A stretch of 64,000 nucleotides of DNA from Rubrobacter calidifluminis. Lineage in GTDB: Bacteria; Actinomycetota; Rubrobacteria; Rubrobacterales; Rubrobacteraceae. The notes beneath the pieces were generated by a model that was given only the letters and a program-made list of their open reading frames with translations, ran no database searches and had not been told where the DNA came from. The stretch's first letter is position 1, and each line of letters opens with the position of its first letter. A program made the position numbers and the translations under genes. Shown one piece after another: positions 7,268 to 16,180 of the stretch. The DNA lies in assembly GCF_028617075.1 (NCBI RefSeq), contig NZ_JAQKGV010000006.1, positions 62,001 to 126,000 on the forward strand, read 5' to 3'.

Positions 7268-8560
7268 TTGGCGAAACCCGTTACCATGCCCCAGCTCGGG
7301 GAGAGCGTGACCGAAGGGACGATAGCCCGCTGGCTCAAGTCCGAGGGGGAGGAGATCGAGAAGGACGAGCCCCTCTGCGAGGTGGACACCGACAAGGTCT
7401 CCAGCGAGCTGCCCTCCCCGATCGCCGGCAGGATAGAGAAGCTTCTCGTCTCCGAGGGCGAGACCGTCGAGGTGGGCACCGAGATCGCGCTCGTCGCCGT
7501 CGAGGGTGAGTCCGAAGGCCCGCCGCGGGAAGACATGCGCTCGGAGGGACCGACGGAGGAGTTCCCGGCCGCCGGAACCGTGGCCCAACCGGCCGTCGCG
7601 CAACGCGTCAGGAGGCCCGGCGCATCCGGCGGGAACGGGCGCGTCGGGGTGCCGGACGCCGGGGAGCTGCGGCTCAGGCGCTCCTCGCCGGTGGTGCGCA
7701 GGATCGCCGCCGAGCACGGGATAGACATCTCCGAGATCAAGGGTACTGGCATCGGCGGCAGGGTCACCAGGAAGGACATCGAGGCCTACGTGCGCGAGCG
7801 GGAGGCCGCGCGCGGGCCCACCCCCACGCCGGAGCCGGCCCGCGCGCGGGTCGAGGTCCACGAAGGAGACCGCATCGTCGAGCTCGACAGCGTCCGGCGG
7901 GCGATCGCGAACCGCATGAGCCTGAGCAAGCGCGAGGCCCCGCACGCCTGGACGATGGTCGAGGTGGACGTCACGGGGCTGGTGGCGCTGCGCGAGCGGA
8001 TCAAGGAAGACTTCGCCCGGCGGGAGGGGGTGAGGCTCACCTACCTGCCGTTCATCGTCAGGGCCGCCGTCGAGAGCCTCAAGGAGCACCCGATCCTCAA
8101 CTCCGTCTGGGATGAGGAGAGGATCGTGCTGAGACGGCGGATAAACGTCGGGATCGCGGTGGACCTGGATGACGCCCTGATCGTGCCCGTGATCCGGGAC
8201 GCGGACGACTACGGCATCGTCGGGCTCGCCCGCAGGATAGACGACCTGGTCAGACGGGCGCGCGAGCGGCGGCTCTCCCCCGAGGACGTCTCCGGCGGGA
8301 CGTTCACGGTCAACAACCCGGGCGCGCTGGGTTCGGTGGTCTCCACCCCGATCATCAACCACCCGCAGGCGGCGATCCTCTCCGCCGAGGCGATCGTGAA
8401 GCGCCCGGTGGTGGTGGGAGACGCGATCGCGATCCGGAGCATCATGAACCTGGAGGTCTCCTTCGACCACCGCATCCTCGACGGAGGGGCTGCGCTGCGG
8501 TTTTTGAACGCGGTGAAGCGTCGGCTGGAGGGCTACACTCCCGAGAGCGAGGTGCTCTAG
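7268..8560 (+). CDS. 2-oxoacid dehydrogenase E2, dihydrolipoamide acyltransferase
   Basis: 430 aa from TTG at 7268 behind GGGAGGGGGAG. One lipoyl domain with the lipoylated Lys43 in EVDTDKVSSE, a linker, a peripheral-subunit-binding domain (about 139-175, SSPVVRRIAAEHGID...GRVTRKDIEAY), and the trimeric catalytic domain ending in FDHRILDGG with catalytic His401 and Asp405. It transfers the acyl group to CoA. No E3 gene follows in the operon; the nearest lipoamide-dehydrogenase-like gene is the divergent one at 3751-5097. Confidence 0.94.
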   Translation: MAKPVTMPQLGESVTEGTIARWLKSEGEEIEKDEPLCEVDTDKVSSELPSPIAGRIEKLLVSEGETVEVGTEIALVAVEGESEGPPREDMRSEGPTEEFPAAGTVAQPAVAQRVRRPGASGGNGRVGVPDAGELRLRRSSPVVRRIAAEHGIDISEIKGTGIGGRVTRKDIEAYVREREAARGPTPTPEPARARVEVHEGDRIVELDSVRRAIANRMSLSKREAPHAWTMVEVDVTGLVALRERIKEDFARREGVRLTYLPFIVRAAVESLKEHPILNSVWDEERIVLRRRINVGIAVDLDDALIVPVIRDADDYGIVGLARRIDDLVRRARERRLSPEDVSGGTFTVNNPGALGSVVSTPIINHPQAAILSAEAIVKRPVVVGDAIAIRSIMNLEVSFDHRILDGGAALRFLNAVKRRLEGYTPESEVL

Positions 8561-8817
8561 CTCCCCGCGAGCACGAGCCGGGCGAGTGCAGCCGAGAGGA
8601 AGGTGCCGAGCGCGACGAGCATGAACAAGAGCCCTGCGTCGAGCACGGTGTCCCTGCCGACGAGTAGCGGGAGGGAGAGCCAGCCCGCCGCCACGACACA
8701 GAGGAAGAGCGATTCACGACCGGCCGCGGCGGAGAAGGCCAGCGCGAGCAGGAGCAGATAGAGGGCCACGTCCTTCGCGAGTTCTCTCCTCCGGCTTTTC
8801 TTCCCGTCCTCCCTCAC
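8557..8817 (-). CDS. small integral membrane protein coupled to the sulfate transporter
   Basis: 86 aa; no family recognised. Charged N-terminus ([13 protein letters not shown]) then three hydrophobic segments (about 16-32, 36-52, 60-84). GTG start overlaps the cysA stop as GTGA (8814-8817), which makes it the last gene of the sulfate transport operon and argues for co-translation with the ATPase. Its own stop overlaps the convergent E2 gene by 4 bp. Confidence 0.6.
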   Translation of the reverse strand: MREDGKKSRRRELAKDVALYLLLLALAFSAAAGRESLFLCVVAAGWLSLPLLVGRDTVLDAGLLFMLVALGTFLSAALARLVLAGS

Positions 8818-9788
8818 GGCTTATGCTGCTCATTCTCGCCGAAGGTTCTCGCGGAGTTCATGCGGGCGTACACCTCCTTTCCGGGGGCCAGCCCGAGGTC
8901 TTCGGCCTCACCGCGGGTGAGCTGGGCCCAGATGTTCCGCCCATCTTCGAGGGTGAGCTCTGCACGCACCTCGAAGCCCAGATAGACCAGATGGTCCACG
9001 CGTGCACCGGTGGTCCCGGTCTCCGGGGAGGACAGCAGTTCTATGTCGTGCGGGCGTACGAAGGTGTCCCCGAGCCGGTTGACGGGGCCGATAAACCCCA
9101 TAACGAACTCGTTGTGGGGATTCTCGTAGAGCTCGCGGGGACTGCCGGTCTGCTCCACCCGGCCGTGGTTCATCACCACGATCCGGTCTGCCACCTCCAT
9201 GGCCTCCTCCTGATCGTGGGTCACCAGGATGGTGGTGACGTTCATCCCCTCGTGCAGCTTCCGGAGCCACGCCCTGAGCTCCTGGCGTACCCGGGCGTCG
9301 AGTGCCCCGAAGGGTTCGTCGAGGAGCAGGACCTCCGGGTCTATGGCCAGCGCGCGGGCGAGGGCCATGCGCTGACGCTGACCGCCCGAGAGCTGGGAGG
9401 GGTAGCGTCCGGCGAACCCCTCGAGCTGGACGAGCTCCAGGAGCTCCTGCACCCTTTCGCGGATGACCTTCCTGGGGAGGCGCCTTATCTTCATCCCGAA
9501 AGCCACGTTGTCGAAGACGGTCATGTGCTTGAACGCCGCGTAGTGCTGGAAGACGAAGCCCACCCCGCGTCTCTGGGGCGGCAGAGCGGTCTTGTCCTCA
9601 CCGTTGATGAAGACCCGGCCCTCGTCCGGTTCCTCGAGCCCGGCGATCACCCTGAGGAGGGTTGACTTGCCGCTCCCGCTGGGCCCGAGCAGCGCGGTGA
9701 GGGAGCCGGATGGGGCCTCGATCGAGACGCCTTCGAGGGCGACGAACTCCCCGAAGCGCTTGGCAACACCCCTCGTTTCGATGCTCAT
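8814..9788 (-). CDS. cysA: sulfate/thiosulfate ABC transporter ATP-binding protein
   Basis: 324 aa. ABC ATPase with Walker A GPSGSGKS (35-42), Q-loop, signature [15 protein letters not shown], Walker [13 protein letters not shown] and the H-loop His; the C-terminal 90 residues form the TOBE-type regulatory extension usual in CysA. It powers sulfate import with CysT and CysW. ATG overlaps the cysW stop as ATGA. Confidence 0.92.
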   Translation of the reverse strand: MSIETRGVAKRFGEFVALEGVSIEAPSGSLTALLGPSGSGKSTLLRVIAGLEEPDEGRVFINGEDKTALPPQRRGVGFVFQHYAAFKHMTVFDNVAFGMKIRRLPRKVIRERVQELLELVQLEGFAGRYPSQLSGGQRQRMALARALAIDPEVLLLDEPFGALDARVRQELRAWLRKLHEGMNVTTILVTHDQEEAMEVADRIVVMNHGRVEQTGSPRELYENPHNEFVMGFIGPVNRLGDTFVRPHDIELLSSPETGTTGARVDHLVYLGFEVRAELTLEDGRNIWAQLTRGEAEDLGLAPGKEVYARMNSARTFGENEQHKP

Positions 9789-10576
9789 CTCTCCTCCTCT
9801 GGCTTGAAGGCGTTAGTGAGGAGCAGCGTCGCCACCGCGATCAGGGCGAGCACCACCGAGGCGGCGTACGCCCCCGCGAGGTCGAAGTTCTGGAAGCGGT
9901 CCTGGACGTAGACGGTCATCGTCTCGGTGAGGCCGGAGATCCTCCCCGATACCACGCTCACCGCCCCGAACTCGCCGATGGCCCGGGCGGTGGTCAGGAC
10001 CACGCCGTAGGCTACGCCCTGGCGGATGGCGGGCAGCGTCACCAGCAAAAACGTCTGCGTGGGCGAGGCTCCGAGGGTGGCCGCCGCCTGCTCCTGCTCG
10101 GTCCCTATCTCCTGCAGTACGGGCATCACCTCGCGTACGACGAAGGGCAGGGAGATGAAGATCGTGGCGAGCACGATCCCGGGTACGGAGAAGATGATCT
10201 TGATCCCGTGCGCCAAAAGCCAGTCGCCGACGGGTGAACCCTGCCCGTAGAGCGTGTAGAGCGCGAGTCCGACGACGACCGGTGAGATCGCGAGCGGCAG
10301 ATCCAGGATCGCGTTGAGCAACCCCCTGCCCGGGAACCGGTGCCGCACCAGCACGATGGCGCACAGGATGCCGAAGAGGGTGTTCACGACCACCGCGATC
10401 GCGGTGGCCAGCAGGGTGAGCCACAGGGCGTGCAGCGCCGCCGGATTCGTCACGGCCCGCCAGGCCGTGCCCGCCCCCTCCTCGAAGGCCTTCCGGAAGA
10501 CCATCGCCACCGGGAAGACGAGCAGCAGAGCCAGATACCCGAGCGCGACCGCGCGCAGCGCGAGCCTAGAGATCAT
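9785..10576 (-). CDS. cysW: sulfate ABC transporter permease CysW
   Basis: 263 aa, six membrane segments and the cytoplasmic EAA loop ([21 protein letters not shown]) that contacts Cys[13 protein letters not shown] is typical of sulfate/molybdate permeases. Start overlaps the cysT stop by 11 bp and its stop overlaps cysA by 4 bp. Confidence 0.9.
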   Translation of the reverse strand: MISRLALRAVALGYLALLLVFPVAMVFRKAFEEGAGTAWRAVTNPAALHALWLTLLATAIAVVVNTLFGILCAIVLVRHRFPGRGLLNAILDLPLAISPVVVGLALYTLYGQGSPVGDWLLAHGIKIIFSVPGIVLATIFISLPFVVREVMPVLQEIGTEQEQAAATLGASPTQTFLLVTLPAIRQGVAYGVVLTTARAIGEFGAVSVVSGRISGLTETMTVYVQDRFQNFDLAGAYAASVVLALIAVATLLLTNAFKPEEER

Positions 10577-11378
10577 GCCGGGCCCCCCAGCGTCCGATGA
10601 GCCTCATCCCGAGGAGAACCAAAAGCGAGAGCGCGAGCAGCGTGACCGAGACCGCGGCCGCCCCCGAGGGGTTGTCGGACTGTATCTGACCGTAGATGTA
10701 GACGGAGGCGACCTCCGTCTTGTAGGGGATGTTCCCTGTGATGATGACGACCGATCCGAACTCTCCTATCGCCCGCGCGAAGCCGAGCGCCGCGCCGGAG
10801 AGGATGGCAGGCAGGAGGTTCGGCAGGATGACGCGCCGGAAGCTCTGGAGCGGCCCGGCCCCGAGCGAGGCCGCGGCCTCCTCGACCTCGCGGTCGAGCT
10901 CGGCCAGGACCGGCTGCACGGAACGCACGACGAACGGGAGCGTGACGAAGAGCAACGCCATGATTATCGCAGCCCTGGTGTACGCGACGTTGATCCCGAG
11001 CGGGCTCTTCGGCCCGTAGAGGGCGAGCAGCGTGAGCCCGGCGACTATCGTCGGCAGCGCGAAGGGCAGATCTATTAGCGCGTTGACCACCCCCATTCCC
11101 CGGAAACGGTCTCGCACCAGAACCCAGGCTATGAGCGTTCCGCTCACGACGTTCAGGGCCACGACCGCGAGCGAGACCTCGAACGTCAGCCGCAGCGCGG
11201 CGACGGCCTCGGGGTTGGTGACGGCCCGCACGAACCCCGAGACTCCCTCCCCGGTCGCCCTCCACACCACCGCCGCGAGCGGGATCAGGACGATCAGACT
11301 CAGGTAGATCACGACGGTTCCGCGGGCGGCGTGGCCGCGCGGGGGAGCGGCCACGCCTTTGTCCTGCAACACGCTCAT
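10566..11378 (-). CDS. cysT: sulfate ABC transporter permease CysT (CysU)
   Basis: 270 aa, six membrane segments, EAA loop EEAAASLGAGPLQSFRRVILP and the family signature IGEFGSVVIITGNIP. Partner of CysW in the heterodimeric channel. ATG overlaps the stop of the binding-protein gene as ATGA. Confidence 0.9.
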   Translation of the reverse strand: MSVLQDKGVAAPPRGHAARGTVVIYLSLIVLIPLAAVVWRATGEGVSGFVRAVTNPEAVAALRLTFEVSLAVVALNVVSGTLIAWVLVRDRFRGMGVVNALIDLPFALPTIVAGLTLLALYGPKSPLGINVAYTRAAIIMALLFVTLPFVVRSVQPVLAELDREVEEAAASLGAGPLQSFRRVILPNLLPAILSGAALGFARAIGEFGSVVIITGNIPYKTEVASVYIYGQIQSDNPSGAAAVSVTLLALSLLVLLGMRLIGRWGARHDL

Positions 11379-12415
11379 TGGGTCGGCTTCCCGAGCTGGC
11401 GGCTGATCTTCGCGAAGATGCCGCTGTTCGGGTCGAAGAACTTCTTCTGGACTTTGTCCCAGCCGCCGAGTCCGAGGTCGTTTATCGTGAAGAGGCCCTC
11501 AGGCTTTGGGTACTCGTCCTTGAACCGTGCGAGCACGTTCTTGTCCACGGGGCGATATCCCTCCCTGGCGAAGATTTTCTGCCCTTCCGGGCTGTAGAGG
11601 AACCTGACGAACGCCTCGGCCTGCTTCTTGTGCTTGCTGTCCTTGGTGACGGCGATCGGGTTCTGTATGAGTATCGTCTGCTTCGGGATGATGTACTGTA
11701 CGTCCTCGCCTTCGTGCTGGGCGAGTATGGCTTCGTTCTCGTAGCTGATCAGAACGTCCCCCTCGCCCCCCGTGAACGTCTGCAGCGCCTCCCTGCCGCT
11801 CGCGGGTTCGACCGGTACGTGCGAGAAGAGCTTCTTGAGGTAGGCCTCCGCCTCCGCGGGACTCTTGCCCTCCTTGAGCTGCGCTCCATAGGCGGCCATC
11901 ACGTTCCACCGCGCGCTGCCCGAAGAGAACGGGTTCGGGGTTATCACCTTTACGCCGGGTTTGACCAGGTCGTCCCAACCGTGGATGTGCTTGGGATTGC
12001 CCTTCCTGACCACCAGCACGACCACCGAGTCGGTGACCATCCCATGGTAGCGGTTTTTGTCCCAGTCCGGACTCACGGTGCCGGATTGCACCAGCCTCTC
12101 CATGTCCGGCGCCAGCGAGAACTCGACCACGTCCGCCGGCTGTCCCGCCGCCACCGCCCGGCTCTGATCCCCGGAGGCACCATAAGAGGTGTGGAAGTCG
12201 ACCCCCTTACCCACCTCCGTCTTCTGGAACGCCGGGATCAGCTTGTCGTATACCTGTTCCAGGGTGGAGTACCCGACCACGTTTAGCGTCACCTTCCCGC
12301 TCCCGCCCCCGCCGCTCCTCGCAGATCCGGAAGCACTCCCCCCGCACCCCGAGAGCACGATCGCGGCGGCGGCCAGAAGCCCAGCCACCAGCACCAGAAC
12401 CTCGACTTTTCTCAA
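11375..12415 (-). CDS. sulfate-binding lipoprotein of the ABC transporter
   Basis: 346 aa. Lipoprotein signal peptide with lipobox VLSGC near residue 24, then the Sbp/CysP fold; SYGASGDQSRAVAAGQPADVVEFSLAPD and the SGSARWN segment are the sulfate-contacting loops of Sbp. It captures sulfate (or thiosulfate) outside the membrane. TTG start at 12415 with AAGGAGGC. First gene of the operon sbp-cysT-cysW-cysA-small membrane protein; an inverted repeat lies just upstream. Confidence 0.92.
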   Translation of the reverse strand: MRKVEVLVLVAGLLAAAAIVLSGCGGSASGSARSGGGGSGKVTLNVVGYSTLEQVYDKLIPAFQKTEVGKGVDFHTSYGASGDQSRAVAAGQPADVVEFSLAPDMERLVQSGTVSPDWDKNRYHGMVTDSVVVLVVRKGNPKHIHGWDDLVKPGVKVITPNPFSSGSARWNVMAAYGAQLKEGKSPAEAEAYLKKLFSHVPVEPASGREALQTFTGGEGDVLISYENEAILAQHEGEDVQYIIPKQTILIQNPIAVTKDSKHKKQAEAFVRFLYSPEGQKIFAREGYRPVDKNVLARFKDEYPKPEGLFTINDLGLGGWDKVQKKFFDPNSGIFAKISRQLGKPTQ

Positions 12416-12431
12416 CTTTGCCTCCTTTTTC

Positions 12432-12448
12432 TGTTAATTTACTTAACA
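12432..12448. promoter_or_regulatory. inverted repeat upstream of the sulfate transport operon
   Basis: TGTTAATTTACTTAACA is a 6-bp inverted repeat (TGTTAA/TTAACA) with 5-bp spacer, 17-33 bp upstream of the binding-protein start codon, directly before the ribosome binding site. It is an AT-rich island in GC-rich DNA, as expected for an operator. The cognate regulator is not in the window. Confidence 0.5.
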
Positions 12449-12503
12449 ATGTGTGAAAGTATGGCTTCTGGGAGGAAGGCTGTCAAGGACTTTCTGGTGG
12501 GGG

Positions 12504-13808
12504 TCAGGCGGTAATCGTTGGTTCTTTGGGAGAGATCTGGTCGGGGGTGTTCAGTTCGGCGCCAGGAGGAGCGGGGATGGGGCCTTCGAGCAGTGGGTCG
12601 TTCGTCTTTCTCATCCAGGAATCCAGGCGGGAGCGCATCTCTTCGAGGACATCCTGACAGGAGGGTACTTGGGCGAGGTTGTTCGATTCGTTCGGGTCGT
12701 AGAGCAGGTCGTAGAGGCGCTCTTCGGGTATCAGGGTCTCCGCGAGGCCGTGTGCGAGGAGGAGGTCTTTGCTGGGGCTGTCGTCTATGTTGGCGAGGAC
12801 GGGGGTGGGATGGGTCGGGTCGAAGCGCCGGATGTATTTCCAGCGGTGGGTTCGGACGCAGCGTTCGGGCTCGTAGGCGACGTGGTAGGTCTTCTCGGCG
12901 AAGATGGCTTTGCGGATCTCTCTCACCTCTCGGTGTACCAGGGGCAGGAGGGATTCACCCTGCAGGAACGTTGGGTGGTCGATGCCTGCCAGGTCGCAGA
13001 TGGTCGGGTAGACGTCTATGTGCGAGACGAGAGCGTCTATGGCCCGACCACCGGTGAAACCGCCCGGACCGCGCAGGATCAGCATCACGCCGAGACCCCG
13101 GTCGTAGAGGGTCGCCTTTGCGCCGGGGAAAGGGATGCCGTGGTCCGTCGTGCAGATGACGAGCGTGTTTTCGGCGAGGCCGGTCTCGTCGAGTGCATCG
13201 AGCACCGCCCCCACCCCGCGGTCGAGCGAGCTTATGCTCTCGTAGAAGGAGGCCGTGTCCAGGCGGGTCTCCGGGGTATCGGGCAGGTTCGGCGGGGGCA
13301 GGACGTAGTTTGCCTCCTTCGGTGAGGAGGGGTTGAAGAACTCACGGTGGGTTTCGAAGAAGCCGACCGAGAGGAAGAAGGGCCTTCCGTGATCCTGGCG
13401 GAGGAGCCTCAGGGTGACCGGCACCACGTCGTCGGTGCGGGTTGTAGGGATCTTGAATACCTCGTCGTAGCCTATTATGTCCGGCCTCTTGGATATGTGC
13501 TGCTCCCCGATAAGGGCGGACCAGTAGCCGCGCCGGCGCAGGGTGTGGACGATGTGCTGGCTGTAGTCCTTCAGGGAGAAGCCACGGTGGGCGAGCCCGA
13601 CCATCCCGTTTGAGTGGGCGTACTGACCGGTGAGCAGGCACGCCCGGCTGCCCGAGCAGGTCGGGGCGGCGCAGAACGCATTGCGGAAGATGACGCCCTC
13701 CTCCGCGAGGCGCTGGATGTTGGGGGTTCTCACCGGGTGCCCGTAGGGACTCACCCAGCGACCGGTGTCGTGGGAATGTAGGTAGAGTATGTTGGGCGGG
13801 GTCCTCAA
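12504..13808 (-). CDS. sulfatase (alkaline-phosphatase superfamily, Cys-type)
   Basis: 434 aa. Hydrolyses sulfate esters. Metal-binding HSHDTG (Asp14) near the N-terminus and the formylglycine motif PTCSGSRACLLTG (Cys51-Ser-Gly-Ser-Arg55); Cys51 should be oxidised to formylglycine. Gly replaces the Pro/Ala of the textbook CxPSR motif, a variant common in the heparan-N-sulfatase-like branch. No signal peptide, so cytoplasmic. TTG start overlaps the sulfotransferase stop as TTGA (13805-13808). It is the last gene of a five-gene operon and lies just upstream of the sulfate importer. A formylglycine-generating enzyme is not encoded here. Confidence 0.88.
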   Translation of the reverse strand: MRTPPNILYLHSHDTGRWVSPYGHPVRTPNIQRLAEEGVIFRNAFCAAPTCSGSRACLLTGQYAHSNGMVGLAHRGFSLKDYSQHIVHTLRRRGYWSALIGEQHISKRPDIIGYDEVFKIPTTRTDDVVPVTLRLLRQDHGRPFFLSVGFFETHREFFNPSSPKEANYVLPPPNLPDTPETRLDTASFYESISSLDRGVGAVLDALDETGLAENTLVICTTDHGIPFPGAKATLYDRGLGVMLILRGPGGFTGGRAIDALVSHIDVYPTICDLAGIDHPTFLQGESLLPLVHREVREIRKAIFAEKTYHVAYEPERCVRTHRWKYIRRFDPTHPTPVLANIDDSPSKDLLLAHGLAETLIPEERLYDLLYDPNESNNLAQVPSCQDVLEEMRSRLDSWMRKTNDPLLEGPIPAPPGAELNTPDQISPKEPTITA

Positions 13809-14671
13809 GGTGCGTCTCTCACTTTTTTCTCCTCATGATAACGTTTTGCCCATTCCTCGGAGAGCTCGTCGGACTGGCGGCGCATCCCGGGCTCTTTCGG
13901 TGAGAAGTCTTTGGGAAGGGTGATGCCGACCCCCTCGAGCACCCGCCTTACAGTGCCAGCGTAGTCCTGGACGAACTCTTCGTAGACGACCTCCACCGGC
14001 TCGATGCGGCAGCGCTCGAAGAACGCCCGCCAGGCGGCGTTGTGCTCCTCGGCCCGCAGACGCAGGTGGTCGATGGCTGCGAAGCTGTAGCGCAGGGGTA
14101 CTTGTTTGCGGGTCTGATCTCCCTCCCTGCGCCACTCCCAGCTCTGCAGCGCCCTCCAGAGCGAGATCGCCTGCCGGACGGTGTCTTCCCGGCGGATCCA
14201 GACGTATCCCCTCAGGTTCGGGAAGACCGCCGGCGGGATGTCGCAGGGGGCTACGCCCTCACGACCGGCCCGGCGGGCGAGTCGGACGAAGTCCCTGAAG
14301 TAGGCCCACATGATCTTGGTGCCAAAGACCCCGTTGTCGGTGGTCCCCCTTTCGAGCGCATTCCGCAGCAGGGCCTCGAAGTCCGGCGGCCGCCAGTGGG
14401 GGTCTTTCTCCTCCTGTTTCTCCGCGAACCTCCCCCCGTAGTCACCCAGGATGTCGCGGAACGCGGGGTCGTCGAGGAGCGCCCATACGTCGGGGTCGTT
14501 GGAGCGCTGGAAGTAGTCCCGCGGCCGCCGGGGGCGTCCGGTCTCGAGCAGCACCTCGAAGTGCTCCGCCGGCCGACCGGCGATGCCGGTGGAGGTGAGC
14601 GCCTCGCACAGCAGCGTGCTGCCGCTCCGGGGGGTTGCGCAGATCATGTAGGAGAGGACGGGTCTGATCAT
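13805..14671 (-). CDS. Stf0-family sulfotransferase
   Basis: 288 aa. PAPS-binding 5'-phosphosulfate loop TPRSGSTLLCEAL (13-25), a GRPAEHFE segment and the 3'-phosphate-binding R/S region, resembling mycobacterial trehalose 2-sulfotransferase Stf0. Members move a sulfuryl group from PAPS to sugars or small alcohols. The ATG at 14671 overlaps the molybdoenzyme stop as ATGA; the reading frame stays open far upstream to 15643, but that part is a shadow of the molybdoenzyme. A sulfotransferase directly coupled to a sulfatase is unusual. Confidence 0.82.
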   Translation of the reverse strand: MIRPVLSYMICATPRSGSTLLCEALTSTGIAGRPAEHFEVLLETGRPRRPRDYFQRSNDPDVWALLDDPAFRDILGDYGGRFAEKQEEKDPHWRPPDFEALLRNALERGTTDNGVFGTKIMWAYFRDFVRLARRAGREGVAPCDIPPAVFPNLRGYVWIRREDTVRQAISLWRALQSWEWRREGDQTRKQVPLRYSFAAIDHLRLRAEEHNAAWRAFFERCRIEPVEVVYEEFVQDYAGTVRRVLEGVGITLPKDFSPKEPGMRRQSDELSEEWAKRYHEEKKVRDAP

Positions 14672-15798
14672 CACAGCACTTCCACCGGGTGGGAGACGAC
14701 GGCACCGTACAGATAGCCCTGCTCGTTGAAGGGAACCGTCTCCGGCTGCGTCCGGCCGCTCTCGCCGGTAGTGCGTACCCGGATCTCGTGTCGGCCGGGT
14801 GTGGCTTCCCACGGGATCCTGAACCGGGCCCACGCCCCTTCGACGTTCGGGCCGTACAGGGCGGCCTGCTGCCAGCTTTTGCCGTCTATCGAGTACTCGA
14901 CCTTCGCGACCCGCTCTCCCGGCGACCAGGCCCTGCCGGTGATGGTGCGCCGGCCGCGCGGGAGCACGGCGGGCCAGGAGAGCTCCAGGGCGCTCTTGGT
15001 CACCTGGGAGGTGACCGGGATCCTTCCTCTGCCATAGTGTCCTCCGGTGAGGACGTATCGTGAGGTGTTCCACGGCGAGAAGAGGGGCTGCAGAGAGACG
15101 AAGATGCGCCCGAGCCACTTCACGCTCGCCACCGCGGCCCATCCCGGGACCACCGCGCGCAGCGGGAACCCGTGATCCGCGGGCAGGGGGTCTCCGTTCA
15201 TCGCGTAGGCCAGTATGGTGTCCTCTTCCAGCGCCTTCCCGATCGGTATCGGGCGGCGCATTCTCACCGCGTCTAGCCCTTCGAGCATCACCTCGCACGC
15301 CCCGCTCCTGAGCCCGGCTCGCTCCAGCACCTCTCTCAGGGCCACGCCCCGCCACTCCGCGACCCCGATGGCCCCGAGACGCCACTGCGTACCCGGCGCC
15401 TCCCTGCCCTGTTCTTCGGCGAAGAAGACTCGAGCGTTGCCCGCACATTCCAGGGCCCGGACGATGGTCGTCTGGGGCAGGCGCAGCAGGTCGCCGTAGC
15501 CGAGCCGCAGCGTGCGTTCGACTCCGGGGCCCTCCACGACGAGGGTCCACCCGAGGGGGTCTATACGCGGGGTGGGGGCGTGGTTGCGCACGAAGAACAG
15601 ATCGTTCGGGGTGGTATAAGGGCTCTCGGCCATCGCCTCCCACCGGGTCTCGGCGTTGAGCGAGAGATCACCGGTGGGGTCGTCGCCGAGGCGCCTCAGC
15701 AGCGGCCGGTGGTCGACGAAGGATTCCTCCGGAAGAGATTTCGCGATCCCGGAGAACGACGTGCCGGGTTCGTTCTCCTCGCGGGTCCTGCTAAACAT
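14671..15798 (-). CDS. sulfite oxidase-family molybdopterin enzyme
   Basis: 375 aa. Oxidoreductase molybdopterin-binding domain (about 50-240) with the Mo-ligating Cys118 in RALECAGNARVFF and the VPGWAAVASVKWLGRI block, followed by the Mo-co dimerisation domain (about 260-375, ITGRAWSPGERVAKVEYSIDGKSW). This is the SorA/sulfite oxidase layout and predicts sulfite-to-sulfate oxidation or a related reaction. No Tat signal is visible, so it may be cytoplasmic. It overlaps the Rieske gene by 8 bp; the Rieske protein is a plausible electron acceptor. Confidence 0.87.
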   Translation of the reverse strand: MFSRTREENEPGTSFSGIAKSLPEESFVDHRPLLRRLGDDPTGDLSLNAETRWEAMAESPYTTPNDLFFVRNHAPTPRIDPLGWTLVVEGPGVERTLRLGYGDLLRLPQTTIVRALECAGNARVFFAEEQGREAPGTQWRLGAIGVAEWRGVALREVLERAGLRSGACEVMLEGLDAVRMRRPIPIGKALEEDTILAYAMNGDPLPADHGFPLRAVVPGWAAVASVKWLGRIFVSLQPLFSPWNTSRYVLTGGHYGRGRIPVTSQVTKSALELSWPAVLPRGRRTITGRAWSPGERVAKVEYSIDGKSWQQAALYGPNVEGAWARFRIPWEATPGRHEIRVRTTGESGRTQPETVPFNEQGYLYGAVVSHPVEVL

Positions 15799-16180
15799 AT
15801 ACGACCACCTCCTCGCCCTCTAGCGCCACCGGATAGACCCTGAGGCGCATGTCCCGGCGGTGAGGCTCGCACGGAGAGAGGCCGCTGGCCAGGTCGAACT
15901 CGAAGTTGTGCCAGGGACATACGATTACGCACCGCTTCGAGCTTACGTGCTCCCCGGTGCGGCTCGCGGTCCACATCCGTTCGACCCTGCCCTTGGAGAG
16001 GTCTGCGGCCTCGTGCGGGCAGGTGCTCGAGACGGCGCGATAGGAGCCGTCGTCGAGGCGGGCGAGGGTGACGCTGCGGCTGCCGGCCCTGAAGCGTCTC
16101 ATCTCACCGGGTGCGAGCTCTTCCCTCGCGCAGAGAACGTAACGCCGCCTGCGCGGCGCCTCCACGCTTCTATAGTCCAT
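15791..16180 (-). CDS. Rieske [2Fe-2S] ferredoxin
   Basis: 129 aa from the ATG at 16180. One Rieske domain with ligands CPHEAAD (Cys54, His56) and CPWHNFEFD (Cys88, His91). It lacks a catalytic iron domain, so it acts as a soluble electron carrier. The 32-residue gap between the two ligand pairs is of usual size. Start overlaps the hydrolase stop by 11 bp and its stop overlaps the molybdoenzyme start by 8 bp, implying a dedicated partner in this operon. Confidence 0.88.
   Translation of the reverse strand: MDYRSVEAPRRRRYVLCAREELAPGEMRRFRAGSRSVTLARLDDGSYRAVSSTCPHEAADLSKGRVERMWTASRTGEHVSSKRCVIVCPWHNFEFDLASGLSPCEPHRRDMRLRVYPVALEGEEVVVYV

Noticed and set aside
6170-8470. 766-codon minus-strand open frame across E1 beta and E2
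   Set aside because: Antisense shadow of two conserved dehydrogenase genes; no domain, no ribosome binding site.
14671-15643. N-terminal extension of the sulfotransferase frame to 612 codons
   Set aside because: The upstream part is out of frame with the molybdoenzyme that carries clear motifs; the sulfotransferase begins properly at ATG 14671.
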